A DNA stretch of 64,000 nucleotides from Muscardinus avellanarius (taxonomy: Eukaryota; Chordata; Mammalia; Rodentia; Gliridae): the NCBI GenBank assembly GCA_963383645.1, contig OY726572.1, positions 25,529,792-25,593,791 on the forward strand, given 5' to 3'. The notes under the pieces were generated by a model that worked only from the letters and a program-made list of their open reading frames with translations, made no database searches and was not told where the DNA came from. The position numbers and the translations under genes were made by a program. Of this stretch, positions 35,476-47,642 are shown piece after piece (position 1 is the stretch's first letter; each line of letters begins with the position of its first letter).

Positions 35476-36068
35476 ATGAAGGCCTTCTCTGTACAGATGG
35501 ACTTCAATATCCATATGTCACAGTAATTGAAATGCCATTTGGAAAGAAGCTCAGGGGTCAGTGGAAGTGGTACCTCTTCTTCTCACTTAAACAAGCTAAA
35601 ATCAATCACTGCTGGGTATTAAGGGGTTATTTGTGCCGCTAGCTGGGGCTGGGGCTGGGGCCTGATCATTTCACTATCTGCAGTTCATTCACCTGTACAA
35701 TTTTAGCTTATTTGGGGAGCACTTGGTTTCCCTGTCCTCCTGACCCCCCTTCTCTGCACCACACTCAGTCTCTGTTGAACCCCTGCTTTGATTTGTGGCC
35801 AGGCCTTGGAATCATCATGTATCATCATCTCCTCCTGTTGATGGTCTTGCTGGATCCATGCACAGAAAAAAAGAAAAAACAGAATAATTTATTGTTGAAG
35901 GAAAATAAGATAAGTCACGAAAAGGGAAAGACTTTTTTTTTTTGCAGCTCAAGAAATGCAAATCTCTAGATAAGTATTTTTTAATGAGCTCTTTAGTTGT
36001 CTTCCAATGCAAAAATAAAATTTCCCTTAAAAATCAAATGAATCGTTCATGTGTCTTGAACTATAGTC

Positions 36069-36090
36069 TTTTTTTTTTTTTTTTTTTTTT
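36069..36090 (+). repeat. T homopolymer
   Basis: 22 consecutive T with no attached SINE body recognised. Confidence 0.9.
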
Positions 36091-36482
36091 AGAAAAACAC
36101 GTAGATTTGTAATCGGGGGAAATTATCTGTTTGTGTACCCTCCTTTTCTGTGAGCATTAATTAAACAAGGATAAAAAGTGAAATGATCCTCCCAGTGCCC
36201 TTCCTCTGACTTCCCGCTCACTGCAATGGTTTCATACAGATTTATTTCAGTAATCTGAGTTTCTGGACTTAATCCAACTTTTTTTCACCAAAGTATCAGA
36301 GGCATTGCTGTGTCAACAGGACTTCAGCATGTGTGTGTCAGAGAGAAAGAGGAGGAACTGTACGTATTTATGTGTGTGCTTTATGTATGCATGAATGCAT
36401 GGATGTATCTGTGTGTTTGTACATGTGTTTGTGTGTGTGCTTTCTATCTGTGTGCTTTGGTGTCAGTGCTCATGTGTGTATG

Positions 36483-36484
<2 letters not shown>

Positions 36485-36524
<40 letters not shown>
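36485..36524 (+). repeat. TG dinucleotide microsatellite
   Basis: Uninterrupted GT run of about 40 bases in a wider TG-rich region from about 36310. Confidence 0.95.
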
Positions 36525-36525
<1 letters not shown>

Positions 36526-37865
36526 CGTGTGTTCATAATTGTTTCATCCCATTTCTTTTATTGGTACAACAATTTGGGAGGGCACCTGAAGACCTTTGAG
36601 AAGTACCTTATGCGAACCTTCCCATTCTGTTTGTGTTAAGCAATTGTGACTTTGAAAAACGCCTCCAAATGAGCAATTTGAAGATTCAGGACACTGTGCC
36701 TGCTATTGAACAGTCTTCACTCAAGGTTATCAAGCCCTATTGTTAGTTCCACTGTAGCCTGTCACCTGGAAAGACTGTGAATCTCATTGAAAAATACTGG
36801 CAATTAAACTTACCATTACAGGAATGTCATAAGAATAAAATGAAACAAAGCCCTTGATGGGCCTAGTACCAGGAAGTGCTAACCTCACCTCCTGGTGGCA
36901 CATGGGCAAAGGCACGGTTCTATTCCCCTTCCTCCTAGTGTTGCTTGCCAAGAACCCTCTTCAGAAGGTGAGTGGAGAATGCACCCACCTGCTGTCACCA
37001 CTTCAGCCTTTCACAAATCAACACCCTGGTCACACGTCCGCAGCGACCTCTCCCCTCCCTGAACTTGACCATCCCCATGAATGTTTCACCTAATGACATT
37101 TGGCTGGATTGCGTATTAAGGGTTTCAAGTGTCTTTATTTTGTCTGCCAATCAGGATAAAGCTTTAGAGGGCAGGCTTGTGTTTCTTATTGCTGCTGTAT
37201 TCTCAAAGTCGCCTGGACTAATCACAGGTGACCTGCAGGAGTTTGGTGCTGGACAAGTCAGCACAGGCCTGAAGAGTGGCTTCCTTCAAGGAAAGCACTC
37301 AGTGAAGCCTTCAGCCTAGCTGAGGGGCCACACACATGGGTGTTGGTAAGCTGAGACTGGGCCCTGCAACTAAAGGCATATCCCCTGACCTTCCCATCCC
37401 CAGAGTGACTGCCCCATTTGGCCCTCTGAGGTGGAGGTAAGAGTGTGTATGGTGTCAACGGTTCACCTTCAGGTCCTTGCCCCAGTGGGGAATCTCCTGT
37501 GACCAAGACACACCCCAGGAGCCTCCATGTCTGTAGCCATCACTTACCTCCTGACCATTGTGAAATCCAGCTCCCTAGGACTGTAGCCTTCTATTTTGCT
37601 TCCAGAAGTGCTGGTATTACTAGAAAAACATTTTGCTGTGGAGGGGAGGTAGTCATCAGCAGAAAATGTTGATTTACAGAGTTGGCAAGTCATTGGAAGA
37701 CCAAATCTGCCACTTAACAGTCTTGAGTGACTAAATATCAGTCTTCTTCACCTGAAAAAGAAAGGTCATGGCACCAGAACTTTTGTGAATATTAAAGTTA
37801 TTAGCAATTGCTGACATTTTTTAAATACATAGTGCACACCAGCTAGGTCCCTTGTATGCTTTTCT

Positions 37866-38301
37866 TTTTTAATATGCTTTTATTGGTGAATTATAATCTT
37901 ACATTGTATTGTAAATCATGTTGACAGTGAAATACATGCACACAACACTTGGTGCCCCCCCCATCTCCGTCTCCCCTCTTCCCAATACAGAGTACTTAAA
38001 TTGACATTGGTATTTTCACATACGTACACATAGTTGATGGTAGTAATTCTATTAATTAATCTCAGCCTCCCCCTCCCCTTCCACTAAGACCACCTCCCCG
38101 GCTCCACTGAGGTTTCTCTTCCATTATCTGGAGTCCCTCTTGTGTCCCAGTTACTCCCTAGATTGCACATATTAGAGAAAATATACGACCCTTCACTTTC
38201 TGTAGCTGGCTAATCTCACTTAATATAATGTTTTCCAGGTCCTTCCATTCTTTTGCAAATAACATAATTTTGCTCTTCTGTATTGCTGAGTAGAATTCCA
38301 T
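37866..38301 (-). mobile_element. L1 3' segment, minus strand (part of an inverted L1)
   Basis: It begins with the T-rich tail and ttttattggtgaattataat, then the pyrimidine-rich 3' UTR block. It ends in the reverse complement of the ORF2 C-terminus (attctactcagcaatacag; MEFYSAIQKSKI-like in reverse). Its 5' neighbour in L1 order lies in the adjoining segment in the opposite orientation. Confidence 0.85.
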
Positions 38302-39049
38302 CAATCAAAGACCTGGAAGTTAGACCAGAGTCTGTGAAGGTACTAGAGGAGGGCACAGGTCCAACACTCCAACATATAAGAACAGGTAGAAACTTCCTCA
38401 ACAAGACCCCCAAAGCTCAGGAAATTAAAACAAGAATTAATAAGTAGGATGACATTAAACTAAAAAGTTTCTGCTTATCAAAGGCAGTCATTGAGAGTCT
38501 AAAGAGAAAGCCTATGGAACGGGAGATGTTTGCCAGTTATCCTTCTGATAGAAGACTAATATCTAGAATATACAAAGGACTTAAAAAACTTCACACTAAA
38601 AATCACCCAATCAATAAATAAGCAATTGAATTGCATAGACACTTGACAAAAGAGGAGATACAAATGGCCAATAAATACATGTAAAAAGGTTCAACATCAT
38701 TAGCAATCAGAGTGAGGCAAATAAAAACTACAGTGAGATTCCATCTAACCCCAATCAGAATGACAATCATCAAGAAGTCAAAAAAACAATAAATGTTGGT
38801 GAGGATGTGGGAACTCTTCTACACTGTTGGTGGGATTGCAAACTAGTTCAGCTGCCATGGATATCAGTGTGGAGATTCCTACAAAGACTGTGAATGGATC
38901 CACCATATGACTCAGCTATACTACTCGTGGGTATCTTTACAGAGGGGTCAAAATCAGAGAACTACAGCAATATATCCATATCCATATTCCTAGCAGCACA
39001 ATTCACAATAGCCAAATTATAGAACCAACGCAGATGTCCATCAACAGAG
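38302..39049 (+). mobile_element. L1 ORF2 segment, plus strand (inverted 5' part)
   Basis: It follows L1 ORF2 order: aaaagtttctgcttatcaaa, aatatctagaatatacaaag, ttggtgaggatgtgggaact, gttggtgggattgcaaacta, gatccaccatatgactcagc and gcagatgtccatcaacag. In L1 this joins almost directly to the start of the minus segment; only about 40 bases are missing. Several stop codons and frameshifts are present. Confidence 0.88.
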
Positions 39050-39120
39050 ATTGCAACCAGAACAACCTTCTAAGACATTCTTATTGTAACTTCTATTTTG
39101 CAGATGAGACACAGGGAAAG

Positions 39121-39314
39121 ACTTAGATGAGATGTGGGAAGTAGTATTAGTAGCCTAAAAGTTGTCATTCATGCCATGGCAAACCTAGGTTAGCAACAGG
39201 TTAACAGTATTTTCAAATACCGTTACTTTTGTGCGTATCTTGTTATCTTGGCTCTAGTGAAGACTTTTCAGAGAACTGCCCTCTACTGTCTTTATGTCTA
39301 GCTATACAGCCTTC

Positions 39315-39359
<45 letters not shown>

Positions 39360-40286
39360 CTTAAGAAAATGATGCAGAATTTTTTTTTATTTAGAAAAGA
39401 AACAAAGGGAGCAACTGTTTTAGGAAGATTTCAAAAATTAGAATATGGAAAATATGAGATTGTTTACAAACAGTCCCACTCAGAGCCAGAGGAAAAAATG
39501 AATTATTCTTCAAAGTCCTTTCTAGACTTGTGATACTAAATACCAAAAATAGCTTAGATACTCAAGCTGTTGACCTTGTTCGTGTCTGAAATGACTCGCT
39601 ATCTATCTGCTCATTAGCTGCTGTCACCATGGGCTCACTGCATTGCCACACTCTGCCCTTTAATAGCAATGGAAAGAGAAATGAAACTGTGATGAGTGAA
39701 ATGACTTTTATCAGCCAGGAGGATCCCACACGCACATTAACAATGCTCCCAGGACTTCTAGCTGGCCCTTACATGTCCCTGCCAAGGTCATGACAGCCCC
39801 AGAATAGCCCCTGCAATTAGAAACCTGCTGATTACCTAGTGCAGTTGGGGACGGTGCAAAGTTAGGTGAGGAGGAGAACCTTCTCAACCCAATGTGAGGC
39901 TAAGCACTTTCCTCCCAAACCAAAGGTATGATATTTCCTAAAGCTCTTGCAGAAGCTACCTCCAGATTTACTACTGAGCCTTTGGGTAGAAAGGCACCAG
40001 TCCTTTCATTTGGCCTCCTGCAAATCTTCTTAAAAGTTGTGCCCTCAGACCAAGTGTAGACAAGTATGATGAAGAACTGCTAATGAAAAAACCTTCTTAG
40101 ATGGCACACATTGACTCCCTGACCCTTGTAGGCTTTTGTGGACACCAGAAAGAACACATGACCAGGACCTAAGCCTTGAGGGGTATCCTGATTGGGTAGC
40201 ACCAGCAGAGGGAAGGCTCAGTCCCCAAAGCTGAGACACGCTAGCACAGCATCAGGTCTGGGAAGAAGATAAAATATGATTCCAGA
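39121..40286. other. Intergenic region with CA microsatellite
   Basis: Unique-looking sequence apart from the CA run at 39315-39357. No gene recognised. Confidence 0.5.
39315..39357 (+). repeat. CA dinucleotide microsatellite
   Basis: Uninterrupted CA run of 43 bases. Confidence 0.95.
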
Positions 40287-40490
40287 GAAACTCTTTAAAG
40301 CACATGATGTACTTAAGCATATCAAAGTCAATCAGGAAGCCAAGCATGGGTAGGAGGGAGGAGGAGGGAAGGGGATAGAGATTGGGTAGGGGCTGTTTGG
40401 GTGATGTGTGCGTGTGTATCTCCACAAGTTTTTTTCCCCATTGAGATGTATGACTACAATGCACCAATAAAATTTTATTTAAAAAAATAG
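40287..40490 (+). mobile_element. 5'-truncated L1 insertion of about 200 bp
   Basis: It contains the family 3' UTR aagccaagcatgggtaggag, a G-rich purine tract, gggtgatgtgtgcgtgtgta and the tail atgactacaatgcaccaata with an A-rich end. The direct repeats ATGATTCCAGA (40276-40286) and ATGATCCCAGA (40491-40501) are its target duplication. Confidence 0.85.
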
Positions 40491-40501
40491 ATGATCCCAG
40501 A

Positions 40502-41166
40502 ACAGTAATGCTATCTGTGATGGAACAGTTAACAAGAATGAGATCCAGGGAAGTGTGGCAGGGAGAGGGTCCAGAGTTATCAGAAGGTGAGAGGGCCCAG
40601 AAAAGTATAGCTTACTTTCAGAAGAAGTTTAGCAATCCATAGGCTTAAAAGAATAGAATCAGAGTTCAAGGGAAGCAGAATTGTTTGACAAAGAGGAGCC
40701 AAGGTATGTTCTCAAGTTAAGGAGGAAAAGACTTTCATATGACCTACAGGGTGACCTACTGTCCCAGTTTGTTCATAACAGGGTGTCCTGAGATATGGAA
40801 TTGCAGTGCTAAAAAAAAAAAACCCACTCAAGTCCCAGGCAAACTGGAATGAGTAGTACACCCTACAAAACACAAAGGCTACAGGGTAGAAATTAACCAA
40901 GATAACTACTAGATCCTATAGGAAGCAGAAAGGTTAAATTAGGAAAGGAGGATGGATTTAATTTTATACACCAATTTTTACTACCCTGAGAAGTTTCTGG
41001 GCACACAGGACAAATGGGTTTATAAAGTATAGAAATATATTCTCAGTTGCTCCATTAGATTGGTCAGGACTACACCCTTGGTCTCTCTCTGCTATTCCTT
41101 ATGTCATGCTCCTGTTTGGCTTGCTTTGGCCACCTAGAGCCTTCTGATCACTAACCTCCAGCACCC
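40502..41166. other. Intergenic region, nothing recognised
   Basis: Unique-looking sequence, with a short A run near 40810. No gene or clear repeat identified. Confidence 0.4.
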
Positions 41167-41899
41167 TGTCCTGTAATGGAGTGAGATGGTGATTTGCCAT
41201 GGGTTCTTGTTCTTAGATAATTTAGAAAAAAAAAATAGCCAGAACTATACTGCTGCAAGTTTAAGCAATTTTTATTATTACAAAGGCAGAAAGAAGGGAC
41301 AGAATTATTATAGCACTACATCAGAAGGATGACATAGTAGAGTGCCTTGAAAATAAGACACTGAAATTTTTGGAACAGTTTGTATAGATTTCTTATCTCC
41401 CATCTTGCTTAACCAATAGTCTATCTGCTCCTGCCCTGACTAGATATGGCCCTGCCCATTTTCTCCCATGCAAGGCTTTTGATATGTTTATGAGGATTTA
41501 CTATCTCCCATCCTGCTTGACCAAAAGCCTTCTTGCCCTGATGCAGGTGTGGGCCAGCCCCTTATCTCTGGTGCAAGTCTTTGTTAAGACCAAGATGTGT
41601 TACTTGGTAACGAAGTCAGGGGTCCCATGGTATCTGCCTTCTTTGAGGAAGGCCTGTACCATTCTCCTGCATCCTTGGGGAGTTTTAGCCTATCTGCTAT
41701 AAGTTATTTATTATGTAAACTTGTCTTTAAAATATGAAGGCAGTGGCCTTCAACTCTTTTGTGTATTTGCTAGTCATTTTTGGTAACAGCTGCCTCCCTT
41801 CCCTGCCTGAGTGTCTGCACAGCACCCAGGCCCTGACGACTTTTTACATTTTAAAATTAATACCAAAGCAATTTTCCAGTACTGGCACATTTTCCATCA
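41167..41899 (-). mobile_element. Solo LTR, family 1 copy A
   Basis: About 730 bp, aligning by eye along its whole length with 43779-44508 and more loosely with about 48105-48991. On the minus strand it begins TGATGGAAAATGTGCCAGTA. Near its other end it carries an AATAAA signal followed by AATTGC. No internal retroviral genes adjoin it. Target duplication not found. Confidence 0.7.
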
Positions 41900-42592
41900 C
41901 TCCAACTCAAGGTCAAGCTATCACTCTGCCAGTCCTCAGCCCTGATCAAAAACAGCTCCTAAAGTTGAGCTCACTGGCTGGTTCTCTGCTTTGGATCAGA
42001 ACATTTTCCCATACACTGCCATTTTCCTGAACTCTACCCCAGAAATGAGAATTGCTTCTCCTCCATGGACTCCAAGCATCCTCTTCAGACTTCTTGCTCT
42101 TTCAGGCAGGTAACAGGCTCACACACACACAACCACCAGTTCACATGGTCTTTTTCTGAAAAGCTCAAGTCTTCCCTAGGGGTCTTCGAGCCCCCAGGGA
42201 GGACAGGCTCAGGTCTGCAGGGTGAGCATCAGCTGCTGGAGTGTCCCGGTCCCTCTTCTCCTCACACTCAGCTGCACCACTGCAGGACCCATGCTCTCAG
42301 ATCCCCCTGATGCTTCAACTCACCCAGCCTTCTCCATCCTGGGCCCGCTTCTTCTAACAGTGGCTTCTCAGGAAGAAGTGGAGGGTCAAGATTCCTTTCG
42401 AGTACATCTTTTCTCAGAGTCAACCCTCTCCCACTTCTATCTATCTGAAATTAGAAGCAAACAGGGCATCTAGAAAAGAGGAAAGCAGGGGACCCGGGCA
42501 CAGCCGCTGGCTCTGCTGCTATTGACTCTGGGCAGGGAAGCCCTCTAAAGTGCTGTTCCCTTGTCTGTACGATTGCTGAGCTCTAAAGGTTT
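41900..42592. other. Spacer between LTR copies, no gene
   Basis: Unique-looking sequence. ORFs of 81-98 residues have no recognised domain, and no retroviral gag, pol or env was seen. Confidence 0.45.
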
Positions 42593-43246
42593 TGTCATGG
42601 GTCAGCATGATAATCTCTGTGGGTTCTTGGCTTCTATGGCAAAAAGAATTTCAACACGCACCAGTCAGAGATGAAGGCAGAGGTTTAAATTCAAGTAAAG
42701 ATCCATGTTCAGGAGAAACGCGGGCCATCTCAAAGGATGTGAGAGCAGCCACAGGGAGAGAAGAGCAAGAGCTGCAAAAGCTGCCCCAGAGCTGTCCCCA
42801 AATGGCCAAGAGCTCCTCATATCTATAAGTTCTTATAGGGCCCACTAGAGAGGACGTGGCCAGGGGCATATGGGATGGCTCCTCCTTTGAAGCTTTAGGG
42901 TAACAAAAGTTGGGAATTCCTTTTTGATAAGAATCCCAGGGAGCAGAGACATGAAGCCTGGAGGTAGGGGTCTTTAACTAAAGGTCTGACTTTTCTTGGG
43001 ATCTTCCTGGAGGCATAAGGACTTTCACAAAAGATGAAGCTTTCTCAGGTTTGGTTACCTCAGGAAATCCCTGAGCCAACCCATTATGATTTAAAGGTAT
43101 GGCCCTGGCTTTTTTTTTTTTTTTAAGAATAATCAAGCTCCATTATTAATCTGAATCTGAAGATTTTATATTTTGAAATCATATTTTCCTTCCCAATGTG
43201 TTTCCTTTCTACCTAAAATTTTTATTTCTTCTAGTCTACCTCATCA
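42593..43246 (-). mobile_element. Solo LTR, family 2 copy 1
   Basis: About 650 bp. It runs from tgtcatgggtcagcatgata to ctacctcatca on the plus strand, so TG...CA on either strand. It aligns closely with 46961-47574 and, reversed, with 50047-52330. Flanks GTTT and GTGT could be a mutated 4-bp duplication. Confidence 0.78.
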
Positions 43247-43249
43247 GTG

Positions 43250-43573
43250 TGTGTTCTCCAAAAGCCACATGTTGAAACCTAATTCCTGATGTGGTGGTAT
43301 CAGGAGGTGCAGTCTTTGAGGGGCATTAGGTCCTGAGGGCAGAGCCTCCCTGAATAGAATAGGTGCCCTTGTTAAAGATCCCCCAGGGAGCTGCCTTCCC
43401 TCTTCTATTTCAGAAGAACGAAGAACCAGGAAATAAGCCCTCACCAGACACCAAACACACCAGTGCTATGAACTTGGACCTTCTGGCCTCTCAAACTATG
43501 AGAAATAAATTTCTATTGTTTATAAGCTGCCCAACCTATGGTATTTTGTTGTAGCAATCCAAACACACTAAGG
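43250..43573 (+). mobile_element. MaLR (MLT1-like) LTR
   Basis: The order ccacatgttgaaacctaatt, atcaggaggtgcagtctttg, aataagccctcaccagacac, gagaaataaatttctattgt and gcaatccaaacacactaagg follows the MaLR/MLT1 LTR of mammals in sense orientation. Confidence 0.75.
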
Positions 43574-43649
43574 CATATAGTATCTAAGTGTTAACCTCAG
43601 GATTAACTTAGAAGGAGTAAACAAAAACAGTTTGCAAATTCTCAGACAC

Positions 43650-44558
43650 GCTGGGCATGGTGGTGCATGCCTACAGTCTTATATTTGGGAGGCTGAGACA
43701 AGAGGATCACAGGCTCAAGGTCAGCCTCAGCAACATAGCAAAATCCTGTTTCAAAATAAAAAATAAAAAGGGCTGGGGTGTTTAACAGTATGAAATAATG
43801 GAGCCATGAGTTCTCCTTCTTAGATAATTTTAGAAAAAAAATAGCTAGAACTGTTCTGCTGTAAACTTAAGCAATTTTTATTATTACAAAGGTAAAAAGA
43901 AGAGACAGAAATTATGAAACACTATGTCAGATAGTGATATTACGGAGTGTCTTGAAGTAAGACACTGAAATTTTGAATACCGAACAGTTCTTATAAAGAT
44001 TATTTTTGCTCTCAGTTTTGCTTAATCAATAGTCTTCCTGACCCAACTAGGTGTAGATCCACCTATTAACTCTGGGCAAGCCTTTTGATATGATTATGAG
44101 GATTCACTTATCTTACATCCTGTTTAGTCCTTTCATTTGCTCCTGACCTAATGCAAGTGTAGGCCTGCCCCTGTTTTCTGTGCAATCCCAGGTCTTTGTT
44201 AAGACCCAAAATATGTTATTTGACTAACGAAGTTAGGGGTCACATGGTATCTGCCTTCTTTGAGGAAGACCTGTACCATCTTCCCATATCCTTGGGGAAT
44301 TTTAGCCTGTCTGCTAGAAGTTATTTATTATGTAAACTTGTCTCTAAAATATGAAGGCCCTGGGCTACAACTCTTGTGTTCTTGCTAAACACTTTTGGTG
44401 CAGGGTAGCAGCTGCTTCCCCTCCCTGCCTGAGTGCCTGCGCAGCACCAAAGCTATTTCCCAATACATTTTCCAAAGCCATTTCCTAATACCGGCACATT
44501 CCCTATCAGGGTGTAGCTCAAAAGCAGAATGTCCCTGGGTTCAACCTTCAGAATCACA
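43650..44558 (+). mobile_element. Dimeric SINE split by an LTR
   Basis: The left part (43650-43778) ends ataaaaagggctgggg. The right part (44509-44558) resumes gggtgtagctcaaaagcaga and ends at the B-box region. The two parts join into one continuous SINE once the LTR is removed. Confidence 0.88.
43779..44508 (-). mobile_element. Solo LTR, family 1 copy B
   Basis: About 730 bp with TG...CA termini (tgtttaacagtatg ... cattccctatca), inserted into the A-box region of a SINE. On the minus strand it starts TGATAGGGAATGTGCCGG. The SINE bases GGG are present on both sides, so the duplication is short or degraded. It shares the layout of copies A and C. Confidence 0.82.
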
Positions 44559-44694
44559 ATTTTTTTTTCCCCCTCAGGAATGCTCTAAGTAAGCAAGCAC
44601 CAACACAGGTAACAATGCATTGAGGTCAGTCAGACCTGTAGAGAACTCCCCAAAAAACCAATGCTAATGAATTTACATATAAAAAGCAGGGCCA

Positions 44695-44922
44695 GCCAGG
44701 TACACTAGTTCACATCTATAACGCAAGTACTTGGAAGGCTAAGATCTCAGGTTTGAAGCCAGCCTCAGCAACTTACTAAGAGCCTCAAAAACTTAGAAAG
44801 ATCCTATTTCAAAATTAAAAAAAAAATTAAAATGGGCTTGGGGTACAGCTCAGAGGTACAATGCCTCTGGACTCAATCTTCAGTACCCCAAACAAGCAAA
44901 CAAACAAAAAAAACAACAAAAC
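44695..44922 (+). mobile_element. Dimeric SINE
   Basis: It runs from gccaggtacactagttcaca to gactcaatcttcagtacccc with an AAAC-rich tail. The perfect 8-bp target duplication CAGGGCCA is at 44687-44694 and 44923-44930. Confidence 0.88.
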
Positions 44923-44930
44923 CAGGGCCA

Positions 44931-46960
44931 ATGAGCGTAAGTTCTGGACCCCTTAAAGGTAGAAGTTTGAGGTGACTCAGTAGACTTGAAGATAGACATG
45001 TGTCCCCAGATACGGAGCACTACCAGGGTGAGATACCTAAATAAGGAGCCAGGTCCAGGGTGAGCAGATGTGGTGAGCAGTCACAGAATCACATACCTGG
45101 GCTACTGACACTGGAAGAGGCCACAGGAGCCATCTCACCCAAAGATTCAGATTTAGATGTGAGTAAAGCAGATAGACTGGTTAGCCAATCAGGAGGGCTG
45201 GGCTAGCCAGGAACTGGAGATCGCATGCCCTTTTGGATATAGGCATTTAAATATCAATTAAAAACAAAATCTTCTGCCAGCAAAACAAAATCCAGATGGA
45301 GAAACTGGCTCGAATAATGGAAATGCCTGCCAGCTAAGGACAGCTCTGTTACCATACTCTAGGTCCTCTGACTCCAAAGCTAAACATTGTCAAAAAGAGA
45401 GGAAGGGGAAGGTGCGAACCTGGCAGGCTCAAGCACAGACCTGCAGCTTGGCATGGATCTCTGACCGCTTCAGGTACTGACCTTGTCCTTAAAGCAGATT
45501 CTGAGATAAGGTCTTCCCGTAAGAAATGTGAGATAACAGCCAAAAAGCCAACATTAGTTCATAAAGCCCAACAGGTAATAAGACAGACAAAGAAAGAGCT
45601 TAGCATTGGGCAACATCCAACCTTCCTCCAATATTTTCACGAGATTTGTCATCTTTGGCTCTTGTGTATCCTACAAATAATTGAAAGTCCTCACAGCATC
45701 AAGATCAAGGAGAACTCGCCGTAGGATTTTGCAGCTCACTGAAAATAATCAGCCTTCCCAGCCTGATTCCCACTACTTAAATCTTGCCGCAAAAAAATAT
45801 TTACCAAGTGCCTCCCCTAGCCCAGGCCCTCTGCCAGGTCCTGAGGCTACAACAGTGAACAGAATCTACCTGGCCAGAGCTCTCAAGTGACTCAGAGTCT
45901 ACTGAAAACAAGTTTCTTCTGGTCCTATCCTTTATGACTCATATGACTTTGACCAGTTTGCTTAAGTTCAGTGAACCTCAGTTTCCACATCTGTAAGAGG
46001 GAGAAAATAGTGCTTGCAATGAGAGAACATAGTATGCCACAAAGGAATAGTTACCACGTATGGAATTCACATTTCCATACTAAAGAATTAAATCTGAAAT
46101 GGAACATCTTTATTTTGCCTGAACTTGGACTTCCCATTCCAAGGCAAGACAAAAACAAAATATAATTTATTATTGGAGACAACGAATATGTTATCAACAG
46201 AAATGTACATTCCAAGATAGTGCAGATCCTGCTTCCCAGGGTCCAGCTTATCCCGCCCTCTTCTACGCCAGTGGGTTGAGGAAGGACTGGCGCCATCTTG
46301 GACCATAAATCACTTCCCAGCAGTTGCTGGAGGGCACAAACCCCCGGGGCAGCACCTTCCACACTGCAGAAGAATTTCCTGCCAAAAAGGATAAGAATTT
46401 CCTGTTTTGCTTTTCATTATTACTTTAAATAAGCCTATTCAGAGTCTTGAAGGAGAATCGTAAGCAGCGGGGCCGAGAGGGCATGTCAACATTTTTTCCA
46501 GATTAATTTGGGATGACAGTAGCAGCTTTAGAAATATTTGAAGGGATCAGCTGGATACTAAGTGCTAGCCAAAGAGATCCTCGAATGCAGTGTGGCCATT
46601 CTGCAAACTCCAGGCACCTGGGGGCCAGGGATTTCCATCTTCCACCAGTGAGGCAGAAGCTCCTCCAGCCGCCCTGGCAGGGACTCATTTGATGAGTGTC
46701 ATCCCTTCCAGCCACTTCTCCTTGTCTCTGAAGAGCAATTAGTTTCTCAGGTCAGAGAGCAGAATGTCCACTAATAACCCTTAGAGAGGTGGAGGACCGA
46801 TGCTCCAGGTCCTTTCTTGGTTTGTAACTGAACTTTGCCTATGCCTTTGACCATGACTCCAGGGAGCTCCCCTAGACCCTCATACCAGCAGAGGGACAGA
46901 GCTATCCCTTTCTTCCCTGAAGACCCCTGAAAAACACGCACTACTGGGGCAGCTTCAGGC
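44931..46960. other. Intergenic region, MIR only
   Basis: Mostly unique-looking. A MIR-like stretch at about 45935-46025 (ttgcttaagttcagtgaacc, cagtttccacatctgtaaga) is the only recognised repeat. No coding gene supported. Confidence 0.5.
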
Positions 46961-47574
46961 TGTCATTGGTCAGAACAATAACTTCTATGGGTTCTTGACT
47001 TCTGTGGCAAAAAGAATTTCAACATGCCCCAGTCAGAGATAAAGGTAGAGGCTTAATTACAAAGAATGTGAGAGCAACCACAGGGAGAGAGATTAAAAGT
47101 TGCAAAGCTGCCTAGAGTGGCCATGAACTGCCCCAAATGGCCAAGAGCTCCTCAGATCTATACTTTCCTATAGGGCCCACTAGAGAGGGGGTGGCCAGAG
47201 GCACATGGCAGCTTCTTTTTTGAAGGTTTAGGTTAACAAAAGGTGGGAATTCCTTTTAGATAAGAATCCCATGGAGCAGAGACATGAAACTGTGGTGCAG
47301 GACTCTTTAACAAAAGGTGTGACTTTTCTGGGGATCTTCCTGGAGGCAAGCACAACTTTTGACAAAAGGTGAAGCTTTCTCAGTTTTGATCAGGAATTTC
47401 CTGAACTAGCTTTAAAAAGTATGGCCCTGGATTTTTTTTTTTTTTTAAGAATAACCAAGCTCTATCATTAATCTGAATCTGAAGATTTCAGATTTTAAAA
47501 CCATATTTTACTTTCCTTCCCAATGTGTTCCCTTTCTACCTAAAATTTCATTTTTTATCTATTCTACCTCATCA
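46961..47574 (-). mobile_element. Solo LTR, family 2 copy 2, with 4-bp duplication
   Basis: 614 bp from tgtcattggtcagaacaata to ctacctcatca. It is flanked on both sides by AGGC (46957-46960 and 47575-47578), a perfect 4-bp target duplication as produced by class-I (gammaretrovirus-like) elements. No internal region, so it is a solo LTR formed by recombination. Confidence 0.88.
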
Positions 47575-47642
47575 AGGCAACTCCCAAAGAAATTGCCCTG
47601 CCCCTTTGAGGCACCAAAGCCACTGGATATTGTAAGATTAAA

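Larger units (their letters stand above)
35476..37779. other. Intergenic region, simple repeats only
   Basis: It holds a T run at 36069-36090 and a TG microsatellite, and is otherwise unique-looking. ORFs with runs of Cys and Val here come from the TG repeat. Confidence 0.5.
37780..39120 (-). repeat. MIR relic split by an L1
   Basis: Left part about 37800-37862 (catagtgcacaccagctagg) and right part about 39065-39120 (ttctattttgcagatgagac) read together as an antisense MIR. The L1 at 37866-39049 was inserted between them. Confidence 0.55.
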
